Below, piece after piece: positions 1 through 5,530 of a DNA stretch of 7,990 nt. How positions within the stretch are numbered: position 1 is the stretch's first letter; each line of letters begins with the position of its first letter. This DNA comes from an uncultured Johnsonella sp. (lineage in GTDB: Bacteria > Bacillota > Clostridia > Lachnospirales > Lachnospiraceae). Under the pieces are notes generated by a model. The model was given only the letters and a program-made list of their open reading frames with translations. It did not search any database and was not told the DNA's origin. The translations under genes were made by a program, and so were the position numbers. The stretch lies in NCBI GenBank assembly GCA_905373785.1, contig CAJPUK010000100.1:1-7990 (forward strand), given 5' to 3'.

Positions 1-3
1 AGA

Positions 4-182
4 GGCATAGATAGCTATTGTTTATGTTGCTAAGGTAAGGAAGAGGGGGATGTGTGGCAGCGACTTTTATTCAAATCTTAAAAACAGTCCTCGTATAGAG
101 GATGTGGAGTTAGATAAAAGTGTGCCTACACCTCTCCCCTCCGCTGGTACCTTAGGCACATAAACCGTTAAACTATCTTGCC
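4..182. repeat. Long interrupted hairpin, left
   Basis: Successive blocks pair in strict nested order: 20-27 with 158-165 (8 bp), 30-37 with 148-155 (8 bp, CTAAGGTA/TACCTTAG), 43-48 with 136-141 (6 bp, GAGGGG/CCCCTC), 52-55 with 128-131 (4 bp), 56-59 with 123-126 (4 bp), 63-70 with 114-121 (8 bp, ACTTTTAT/ATAAAAGT) and 88-92 with 98-102 (5 bp around a 5-base loop). Weaker outer pairing extends it: 9-14 with 173-178 and 4-6 with 180-182. That is over 40 base pairs separated by small internal loops, which looks like selected secondary structure rather than chance. The blocks are seen in the sequence; function is unknown. Confidence 0.7.
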
Positions 183-310
183 AAGGACAATCTGAGACCG
201 CCGGTACTTGCTTTATCAAGCCTTCAGGCGAAGATAAAGCTTAGTACCGCTGCGAGGCGAAGTTAGCGTGAGCGTGTCCAAGGCAAGATATGTTTGTAAC
301 GGTTTATGTG
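157..310. repeat. Long interrupted hairpin, right, with nested inner hairpin
   Basis: A perfect 13-bp outer stem (157-169 CACATAAACCGTT with 298-310) is followed inward by 170-173 with 292-295, 174-182 with 282-290 (9 bp), an AA/AA internal loop, and 185-189 with 275-279. Inside sits a second hairpin: 202-208 with 243-249 (CGGTACT/AGTACCG), 210-217 with 233-240 (GCTTTATC/GATAAAGC) and GCC/GGC at 220-222/227-229. The segment 250-274, with the purine-rich run GCGAGGCGAAG, has no obvious partner. The strand 157-165 is also needed by the left hairpin, so the two cannot form fully at once. No known RNA family was recognised. Confidence 0.75.
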
Positions 311-343
311 ATAAACATATCATTACAAAGGATACAGTCAATT

Positions 344-1051
344 TTAAGTCAGTCCCAGTATATCCGCTATTCGCTCCGCCATATACATATCTTCCCTTGT
401 GGTTATTTTTATATTGTAAATACTTCCTGTTCCCACTTTTGCATGAACTCCCATAAGTTCATAAACAAGCATTTCATCATCTGTAGGAATTTTATTTAAT
501 GTATCACTTGAACTTAAAATTTCATAGGCTTTTTTACATAAATTAAAATCAAAGGCTTGCGGTGTCTGTACCGCTACAAGTTTTGCCCTGTCCGGCGTGT
601 TTTCTACAAATGAATCTTCACTTATTTGCTTAACGGTATCCTTTAGGGCTACCCCCGGTATGTAGGACTTATGTATCAGGGCTTCTTGTATCGCTTTTTC
701 TATCATTTCCACACTTACGAAGGGTCTTGCGGCATCATGTATCAGTACGGTATCATAGTTTTCATCACCAAGGCTTTTAAATGCCGCTTCTACGGACAGG
801 TATCTTTCCCTGCCGCCTGCTACTACGGCTCTTACCTTTTTTATCCCGTACTTTAATACAAGTTCTTTTTTACAGTAATCTACGTCTTCCTTCGGTACTA
901 CCAGTATGATATCGTCTACCGGACTTTCTTCAAAAGTTTTGAGGCTGTAATACATTATCGGCTTATTTTTCAAAAGCAAATACTGTTTTTTTATATCCGT
1001 TCCCATACGACTGCCGCTTCCGGCAGCAAGAACTATAGCCAAGCTTTTCAT
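344..1051 (-). CDS. ispD: 2-C-methyl-D-erythritol 4-phosphate cytidylyltransferase
   Basis: IspD transfers CMP from CTP to 2-C-methyl-D-erythritol 4-phosphate, the third step of the cytoplasmic MEP route to isoprenoid precursors. At 235 residues it has the family's usual length and is a single nucleotidyltransferase domain. The N-terminal CTP loop LAAGSGSRMG is at 8-17 with the following basic pair K21-K22. Other family motifs are AGGRER at 78-83, DAARPF at 106-111, LKDT at 136-139, TPQAF at 163-167, TDDE at 190-193 and K215 near the C-terminus. These cover the residues known to bind CTP and substrate, so it should be active. The ATG lies one base past the tsaD stop, with a GGGAGAG Shine-Dalgarno site inside the tsaD end, implying translational coupling. 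It is the last gene of the visible run. No IspF domain is fused to it and no ispF follows within the window. Confidence 0.95.
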   Translation of the reverse strand: MKSLAIVLAAGSGSRMGTDIKKQYLLLKNKPIMYYSLKTFEESPVDDIILVVPKEDVDYCKKELVLKYGIKKVRAVVAGGRERYLSVEAAFKSLGDENYDTVLIHDAARPFVSVEMIEKAIQEALIHKSYIPGVALKDTVKQISEDSFVENTPDRAKLVAVQTPQAFDFNLCKKAYEILSSSDTLNKIPTDDEMLVYELMGVHAKVGTGSIYNIKITTREDMYMAERIADILGLT

Positions 1052-1052
1052 G

Positions 1053-2069
1053 CTACTCTCCCATTTTTAGATTAGGCACTGCATTAAGATCCGTTTTACT
1101 TCTTTTTCCTGCCATGTATTCATAGTATCCAAGCCCTGCTATCATGGCTGCATTGTCCGTACAAAGTATATTGGACGGATAATATAGTTTTATTCCCTCA
1201 TTTTCGCAGGCTGTTTGCATATTTTCTCTAAGGCTCGTATTCGCTGCCACTCCGCCTGCCATACAAACTTTCTTTACTCCCAGATTCTTAGCCGCAAGTA
1301 TTGTGTGCTCCACAAGTACATCAACTACCGCCTTTTGAAAAGAAGCCGCAAGGTCTGCGGTATTTACTTCCTCGCCCAGCATTTTCTTCTTGTTTTGATA
1401 GTTAAGCACTGCAGACTTTATTCCCGAAAAGCTGAAGTCATATATGCTGCCTTCTACCTTAGCCTTGGGAAATGTTATCGCCGTCGGATTGCCTTCTTTG
1501 GCTTTTTTATCAATCTTAGGTCCTCCGGGGTATCCTAAACCTATGCTTCTTGCCACCTTATCAAAAGCTTCTCCTGCCGCATCATCTCTTGTTTTTCCGA
1601 TAATGTCATACTCCGTATAGTCTTTGACCATAACTATTTGCGTGTGACCGCCGGAGACTATAAGGCACAAAAACGGAGGTTCAAGCTCTTTGTTTTCTAT
1701 GTAGTTTGCCGCTACATGCCCCTCTATGTGATGTATTCCTATACAGGGCTTTTTAAGTGCAAAGGCAAGTGCCTTAGCCTGTGCCACTCCTACAAGTAAG
1801 GCTCCGACCAGACCCGGACCGTAGGTTACCGCAATTGCACTGATATCATCAAAAGTCTTTCCTGCCTTCTTCAAGGCCTCCCTTACCACAGGATTAATAT
1901 TTTCTATATGCTTTCTTGAAGCTATTTCAGGAACTACACCTCCGTATATGGTGTGCAAGTCCACCTGTGAAGCTATAACATTGGACAATACTTCTCTTCC
2001 GTTTTTCACCACTGCCGCAGCGGTTTCATCACAGGAGCTTTCTATTCCAAGTATATATATATCATTCAT
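1053..2069 (-). CDS. tsaD: tRNA N6-threonylcarbamoyladenosine transferase TsaD
   Basis: TsaD is the catalytic subunit that moves the threonylcarbamoyl group from threonylcarbamoyl-AMP to A37 of tRNAs reading ANN codons, working with TsaB and TsaE in the cytoplasm. The 338-residue length is normal. It has the ASKHA fold signatures: GIESSCDET at 8-16, the metal-binding HIEGH at 114-118 (H114 and H118), SGGHT at 139-143, FSFSGIKSAV at 212-221, AGGVAANTSLR at 271-281 and the third metal ligand D305 in CTDNAA. Nothing essential is missing. The start overlaps the end of rnz by 8 bases (ATGAATGA), with GGAG seven bases upstream, so the two are probably translated together. Unlike the common Bacillus-type order, in which tsaD follows rimI, rnz and a spacer lie between them here. 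Confidence 0.97.
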   Translation of the reverse strand: MNDIYILGIESSCDETAAAVVKNGREVLSNVIASQVDLHTIYGGVVPEIASRKHIENINPVVREALKKAGKTFDDISAIAVTYGPGLVGALLVGVAQAKALAFALKKPCIGIHHIEGHVAANYIENKELEPPFLCLIVSGGHTQIVMVKDYTEYDIIGKTRDDAAGEAFDKVARSIGLGYPGGPKIDKKAKEGNPTAITFPKAKVEGSIYDFSFSGIKSAVLNYQNKKKMLGEEVNTADLAASFQKAVVDVLVEHTILAAKNLGVKKVCMAGGVAANTSLRENMQTACENEGIKLYYPSNILCTDNAAMIAGLGYYEYMAGKRSKTDLNAVPNLKMGE

Positions 2070-2973
2070 CTTCGTACTCCAGTTCTAGGGTCCATAAGTC
2101 CTTTGCCGCCTTTGCCTTGGGAAATATTTGCCTTACCTTATCCATGTACTCTTCCGGCTTTATCATGGAAGGACTGTAATGTGTCAGCCACATTTCCTTC
2201 GTATTTGCCTTTGCCGCAATTTCAGCCGCCTCATACATGGTCATATGCTTATATTGTTTGGCGTTATTTTCTTCTTCACCGTACATACCTTCACAGATAA
2301 AAAGGTCTGTATCCTTAGCGTATTTTTCTATGTTTTTTACAGGTCTTGAGTCGGTTGCATAGCATACCGAAATTCCTTTTCTAGCCTCTCCCATAACCAT
2401 ATCCGGAGTGTAGATAACACCCTCTTCTTCTATGCTTTCGCCATGCTGCAGTCTATTCCAATATTTTAGCGGTATGTCTTTTTCTTTTGCCTTTTGTGCA
2501 TCAAATTTTGCAAGTCTTTCTATAGAAAGTTTATATCCGTAGCAGAGCACATTGTGATTAAGTTTAAACGCCTCTATTTTATAGGGTATTTTGGCAAACT
2601 TAAATTCCTGCTCCTCCTTAGTAATTTCATGAAATATTATCTCAAAGGGCAGCTCCGGTGCTATGACTCTAAGTGCGGACACCACCCTCTCAAGTCCCTT
2701 CGGTCCTATCATATGTATGGGTTCATGTCTTTCGCAGTTTCCAAGTGTAAGTAAAAGCCCCGGCAAACCGCTGATGTGATCTGCATGGTAGTGTGTAAAG
2801 CAAATGACATCTATGGGCTTGGGAGACCATGATTTTTTCTTTATTGCAACCTGAGTGCCTTCTCCGCAGTCTATTAACAGATTGCTGCCTCCACATCTTG
2901 CCATAAGTGAGGTTAGGTATCTGTATGGCAGGGGCATCATGCCTCCGGTTCCAAGTAAACATATATCTAACAT
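2062..2973 (-). CDS. rnz: Ribonuclease Z-like metallo-beta-lactamase protein
   Basis: This 303-residue protein has the RNase Z layout and is expected to cut tRNA precursors on the 3' side of the discriminator base. Zinc-site motifs are visible: THYHADH at 60-66 (H61, H63, D65, H66), H140, D208 in ATDSRP, H243 and H265 in LTHYSP. The stretch 157-181 (FDAQKAKEKDIP to HGESI) matches the flexible-arm region of bacterial RNase Z, but the usual GP pair of the tRNA-binding exosite is replaced by LKYW. The canonical THLHGDH and GDTRP also appear as THYHADH and ATDSRP. The N-terminal LGTGGMMPLP form is one I recall from Lachnospiraceae proteins annotated as RNase Z. The start is supported by AAAGAGGA seven bases upstream (2981-2988). 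Another MBL-fold hydrolase is the main alternative, but the tRNA-modification context favours RNase Z. Confidence 0.85.
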   Translation of the reverse strand: MLDICLLGTGGMMPLPYRYLTSLMARCGGSNLLIDCGEGTQVAIKKKSWSPKPIDVICFTHYHADHISGLPGLLLTLGNCERHEPIHMIGPKGLERVVSALRVIAPELPFEIIFHEITKEEQEFKFAKIPYKIEAFKLNHNVLCYGYKLSIERLAKFDAQKAKEKDIPLKYWNRLQHGESIEEEGVIYTPDMVMGEARKGISVCYATDSRPVKNIEKYAKDTDLFICEGMYGEEENNAKQYKHMTMYEAAEIAAKANTKEMWLTHYSPSMIKPEEYMDKVRQIFPKAKAAKDLWTLELEYEDE

Positions 2974-3121
2974 TTGTATATCCTCTTTAATTTAATAGTG
3001 TGGTGTCAGTGTGTTGTATTTTGTTTGTTGTGTGCTTTATTTGTGTAGTGTATTGTATTGGGGCTAAGCGGGTTTATAGTTGGGGTAGAGGTTTGGTTTG
3101 AAAGTCGGTTTTGAAAGTTCC
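2974..3121 (-). promoter_or_regulatory. G-depleted, C-rich spacer between rimI and rnz
   Basis: From about 2997 to 3119 the plus strand is almost pure G/T/A with only five C residues. A transcript from the minus strand would therefore carry about forty C and five G, mixed with A and U, and be nearly unstructured. Such C-over-G RNA is the recognised character of Rho utilisation sites, so it may be where transcription from tsaB-rimI is ended or attenuated. It could instead be low-complexity leader DNA. I see no hairpin terminator, no convincing sigma-A promoter and no open frame with an ATG in it. Confidence 0.4.
2981..2988 (-). promoter_or_regulatory. Ribosome binding site of rnz
   Basis: The minus strand reads AAAGAGGA here, seven bases before the rnz ATG. 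It fixes the start codon and shows that rnz has its own initiation site after the G-poor spacer. Confidence 0.75.
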
Positions 3122-3580
3122 TTATCCCGCACAGTCTGTAAGCTGCTTATACATCAGCACCGCATTTTCCACCGGATTTGTATAATATTCCTTCCTTAGT
3201 CCCATATTCACAAAGCCATGTTCCCTATATAACTTATATGCTAACAGGTTACTCTCTCTAAGCTCAAGGAAAATCTTTTCCACCTTATTTTCCTCGCACA
3301 TCTTAAACATCACCTCGATAAGTCTGCTTGCATAACGCCTGTTTCTATACTCTTCAAGCACAGCTATACTCATAAGCTCGGCATCTTCTCCTATAATATT
3401 AAAATTTATATAGGCAACTATCAATTCATTAAAGGTCAAAACTTTAATAAAATTATAATTTTGTCTAAACGAGCTTAAGATTAAATCCTTACTCCAATAA
3501 TCACTAAAGCAGGACTTTTCAATCTCGTATATTCTATCCAAGTCCTTTTCTTTCATATCCCTGATATCAAGATTTTCCAA
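3122..3580 (-). CDS. rimI: RimI-like GNAT N-acetyltransferase
   Basis: This is a 152-residue single GNAT domain of the RimI type, which in E. coli acetylates the N-terminal alanine of ribosomal protein S18. Matches to RimI are YWS at 28-30 (usually PWS), LMSIAV at 69-74, LELRESN at 105-111 with E106 in the place of the catalytic glutamate, and LYREHGF at 117-123 with Y118 in the place of the catalytic tyrosine. The acetyl-CoA loop is odd: the usual Q/R-x-x-G-x-G is YRNRRYAS at 78-85, so the first glycine is arginine and the second alanine. The start is a TTG overlapping the end of tsaB by 14 bases, with GAGAGGG just upstream. The next ATG (residue 9) would cut into the first beta strand. A substrate other than S18 is possible. 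Confidence 0.85.
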   Translation of the reverse strand: MENLDIRDMKEKDLDRIYEIEKSCFSDYWSKDLILSSFRQNYNFIKVLTFNELIVAYINFNIIGEDAELMSIAVLEEYRNRRYASRLIEVMFKMCEENKVEKIFLELRESNLLAYKLYREHGFVNMGLRKEYYTNPVENAVLMYKQLTDCAG

Positions 3581-4277
3581 CTGCCCTCTCTCTTTCCGCC
3601 TGACTGAGCCTTAAGTACTCCGGCAGCATATCATCCGCACTTACCAGTTTGCCCTCTTTAAAGTACTTGGCTGCAAGACTTACCAAACTTCCTGCCCTTT
3701 GTCTGCTTTGACTTGGCAGGGCAAAGCGAAAGTCAAATTTTACATTTTCTTCTATAACAGACTTATATACCGGAACTCCGTCTCCTAAAAATATCACTTT
3801 TTCATTAAAGCCTTTAAGCTTTTCAAGCAAATCATTTATATCCATAGCTGCTGCCGCTTCCACTACTTCAAATTCATTATCATTCCTAAATATACCTGTA
3901 TACACCTGCTGCCTTCTCGCATCCATGATAGGACAGATAAGAGACTTGGTATTGCTGATATTGTAGGCTGTAGCGTCCAAAGTAGGTACGGCAATCAAGG
4001 GTTTATCAAGTCCAAGCCCAAGCCCCTTGGCAGTTGCCACACCTATTCTAAGTCCGGTAAATGAACCCGGACCTGAGGATATGGCTATCGCATCTATAGT
4101 TTGTAAGTCAAAATCAATCCTTGAGACTATTTCCTCAAGCATAGGTAAAAGTGTTTGTGAATGTGTCTTTTTATAATTTACATTGTATTCTGCAATTATA
4201 TTCTCATCTTCCAAAATAGCCACACCGGCTACAAGTGAAGAGCTTTCTATTCCTAAAATTCTCATAATTTTTCTCAT
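3567..4277 (-). CDS. tsaB: t6A biosynthesis subunit TsaB
   Basis: TsaB is the non-catalytic ASKHA-fold partner that dimerises with TsaD and is needed for t6A37 formation. Family marks are RILGIESSS near the N-terminus, a THSQTLLPM segment at about 38-46 (compare KTHSE/RTHSQ in relatives), SSGPGSFTGLRIG at about 67-79, PIMDARRQQVY at about 115-125 and PEYLRLSQAERER near the C-terminus. The 236-residue length is typical. Two starts are possible: the ATG at 4277, used here, or the ATG four codons later at 4265, which gives the family's usual short N-terminus. Neither has a clear Shine-Dalgarno sequence, which is unlike the other genes here. The end overlaps rimI, a common pairing. A probable terminator separates it from tsaE, so it likely has its own promoter. 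Confidence 0.95.
   Translation of the reverse strand: MRKIMRILGIESSSLVAGVAILEDENIIAEYNVNYKKTHSQTLLPMLEEIVSRIDFDLQTIDAIAISSGPGSFTGLRIGVATAKGLGLGLDKPLIAVPTLDATAYNISNTKSLICPIMDARRQQVYTGIFRNDNEFEVVEAAAAMDINDLLEKLKGFNEKVIFLGDGVPVYKSVIEENVKFDFRFALPSQSRQRAGSLVSLAAKYFKEGKLVSADDMLPEYLRLSQAERERAVGKS
3584..3590 (-). promoter_or_regulatory. Ribosome binding site supporting the TTG start of rimI
   Basis: The minus strand reads GAGAGGG, three bases before TTG. The downstream ATG at residue 9 has only AGGG two bases away, too close for normal initiation, so the TTG start is preferred. The site lies inside tsaB. Confidence 0.6.
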
Positions 4278-4317
4278 TTTTATAGTTTTAAATAGGGGTA
4301 AATGTTATCGACCGGTG

Positions 4318-4350
4318 TATCGTTCGCAAAATAAGTATACCAAAACGATA
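4318..4350 (-). promoter_or_regulatory. Candidate tsaB promoter inside an inverted repeat
   Basis: On the minus strand TGGTATACT is an extended -10 box (TG-n-TATACT, hexamer at 4334-4339). It lies between inverted arms TATCGTT and AACGATA (4318-4324 and 4344-4350), the arrangement expected of an operator over a promoter. No good -35 box is seen. A second, weaker candidate is TTGCGA (4324-4329), 16 bases before TAACAT (4302-4307). The inference rests on sequence pattern and on the terminator just upstream. Confidence 0.35.
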
Positions 4351-4374
4351 AATATTTTTCCGAGTGTGTATATC

Positions 4375-4411
4375 AAAACCTTTAGCATAGTGCGGCTACG
4401 CTAAAGGTTTT
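4375..4411 (-). terminator. Rho-independent terminator after tsaE, near-symmetric
   Basis: AAAACCTTTAGC (4375-4386) pairs perfectly with GCTAAAGGTTTT (4400-4411), and after one mismatch TAG/CTA closes a five-base loop. Both strands end the stem in TTTT, so it could work in both directions, but only minus-strand genes are nearby. It lies about 140 bases past the tsaE stop and marks the end of the tex-tsaE transcript. Confidence 0.8.
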
Positions 4412-4428
4412 AATGTATGCAATCAGGA

Positions 4429-4520
4429 AAATACCAAACCAAAGAACCATGCCGCCCTAACTCAAAGGTATAGCGCTATAAACTTAAGAACCACATCACT
4501 ATACTCATCTGTTGGTATTT
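4429..4520. repeat. Inverted repeat enclosing a 12-bp palindrome, tsaE 3' region
   Basis: AAATACCAA (4429-4437) is complementary to TTGGTATTT (4512-4520), and TATAGCGCTATA (4469-4480) inside it is a perfect palindrome. AAGAACCA occurs twice (4442-4449, 4486-4493). The element lies between the tsaE stop and the terminator, so it would be in the 3' untranslated part of the tex-tsaE message. Function unknown. Confidence 0.5.
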
Positions 4521-4548
4521 AAACTGCTAATGCAAGTATAAAATCCTT

Positions 4549-4989
4549 TTATAGCAATCCTTTTATTACAATTCTTCTATAATCCTCTCCTTTTTCGGGG
4601 TCTTTTTCTATAAGTATATGCACCGCTTCATTTGGTATAAGTTCCTTTATAAGGCTTGCCCACTCTACAAGGCATACACCGGTACCGAAAAAGTATTCCT
4701 CATAACCTATTTCATACATTTCTTCAGGCTCTTCTATCCTATATACATCAAAGTGATAAAAGGGAAACCTGCCCTTCTCATATACATTAAATAATACAAA
4801 AGTAGGGCTTACTATATCATCTTCTACACCAAGTCCCTTAGCCAGTCCCTTGGCAAATACTGTCTTGCCTGCACCCAGATCTCCGTCTAAGCATATAAGA
4901 CAGGGTGCTTTTACTTTTTCCCCAAGTTCAAGGGCGAAGTTATAGGTTTCTTCTTTGCTGTAAACTTCTTTGATAATAGTATTTGCCAT
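4549..4989 (-). CDS. tsaE: t6A biosynthesis ATPase TsaE
   Basis: TsaE is the P-loop ATPase that binds the TsaB-TsaD complex and is needed for multiple rounds of t6A formation. The 146-residue length is typical. Visible features are the Walker A loop GDLGAGKT at 36-43, SPTF at 61-64 (switch region), FYHFDVYRI at 77-85 and LVEWAS at 107-112 with the conserved glutamate E109. The ATG lies two bases past the stop of the upstream membrane-protein gene, with AAGG eight bases before it, so translation is probably coupled. It is the last gene of the tex transcript, cut off from tsaB by a 271-base gap with a terminator, rather than directly joined to it as in Bacillus. Confidence 0.96.
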   Translation of the reverse strand: MANTIIKEVYSKEETYNFALELGEKVKAPCLICLDGDLGAGKTVFAKGLAKGLGVEDDIVSPTFVLFNVYEKGRFPFYHFDVYRIEEPEEMYEIGYEEYFFGTGVCLVEWASLIKELIPNEAVHILIEKDPEKGEDYRRIVIKGLL

Positions 4990-4991
4990 AT

Positions 4992-5522
4992 TTAAAACCT
5001 TATTACCTTAGTTTTTTCTTTTATTAATGCATTAACTTCATTTCTTTTATCACTGAAACATCTTGCCGGTATAAGGTAGCCCCTGATATTGTCTGTATAA
5101 AGTACTATCATATACCTTCTTATCATACTTCTGAAAATATGTTCCCAATCTAAATGCAGTTTTTGGTCATCCTTGCTTACATCTATTCCCGATTCGGAAA
5201 GCTTTAAGTTAAAGCCTGCCTTCATGTTGTCGGTTTTAGCCTGTAAAATAGCCTTTCTATATAACAATAGAGGCTGTAGTACGGTAAACATAAGCGAGAA
5301 AAATATTAATATAAACTTTTTTGAATTATCAAGCTCCTTCCAATAATACACAAGGTATGTAAGGCAGCCTATTGTAAAAATTATATTAAATAAAAGCCTA
5401 TAGCCTCTATTTGCATTATACATATAAAATGTCCATAAATCATTTGCCTTAAGCTCTATATCAAAGCTGAAACTTTTATCACCCTCAGCCTGTACTGCTT
5501 TTATATCTGTATTCTTTGCCAT
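4992..5522 (-). CDS. YcxB-like small membrane protein of unknown function
   Basis: This 176-residue protein has a soluble N-terminal part (1-40), two hydrophobic segments at about 43-61 and 69-88 that should form a membrane hairpin, and a C-terminal cytoplasmic domain. The latter contains LDWEHIFRSMIRRYMIVLYT followed by GYLIPARCFSD. That pattern (W-x-x-I, then a hydrophobic strand, then a hydrophobic-P-x-x-x-F turn) is what I know from the YcxB-like family. There is no signal peptide or catalytic motif. The gene lies eight bases after tex, with an AGGGGAG site overlapping the gap, and two bases before tsaE, so it is in the same transcript. No function is established for the family, and the position does not prove a link to tRNA modification. 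Confidence 0.7.
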   Translation of the reverse strand: MAKNTDIKAVQAEGDKSFSFDIELKANDLWTFYMYNANRGYRLLFNIIFTIGCLTYLVYYWKELDNSKKFILIFFSLMFTVLQPLLLYRKAILQAKTDNMKAGFNLKLSESGIDVSKDDQKLHLDWEHIFRSMIRRYMIVLYTDNIRGYLIPARCFSDKRNEVNALIKEKTKVIRF

Positions 5523-5530
5523 CTTCTCCC

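Larger units (their letters stand above)
1..343. other. Gene-free region rich in nested inverted repeats
   Basis: No credible coding sequence is present beyond the ispD stop. The region carries a dense set of complementary segments that fold into two long interrupted hairpins (4-182 and 157-310, listed separately), followed by further AT-rich pairings up to 329. I see no GC-rich hairpin followed by a T-tract that would serve as a classical terminator for ispD. No tRNA, rRNA or riboswitch family was recognised. The left edge of the window may cut the element. Whether it acts as RNA (from either strand) or as DNA cannot be decided here. Confidence 0.7.

Noticed and set aside
241..254. TACCGCTGCG resembling the T-box antiterminator sequence
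   Set aside because: It lacks the required GGTGG lead, there is no specifier stem or terminator, and no aminoacyl-tRNA or amino-acid gene follows.
1..343. OLE RNA or another known ornate large RNA, considered because such RNAs can lie near isoprenoid genes
   Set aside because: I could not match any remembered conserved motif, and the usual partner genes are not visible; proximity to ispD alone is not evidence.
1..343. CRISPR array or insertion-sequence end
   Set aside because: The repeats are inverted and nested, not regularly spaced direct repeats, and there is no transposase fragment or clear target duplication.
268..499. Plus-strand open frames of 62 and 69 codons across the inverted repeats and the end of ispD
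   Set aside because: They are antisense to a clear ispD, have no ribosome binding site or recognisable domain, and begin inside the hairpin region.
1215..1538. Plus-strand open frame of 107 codons antisense to tsaD
   Set aside because: It is the shadow of a strongly conserved gene; the translation is low in recognisable motifs and has no initiation signal.
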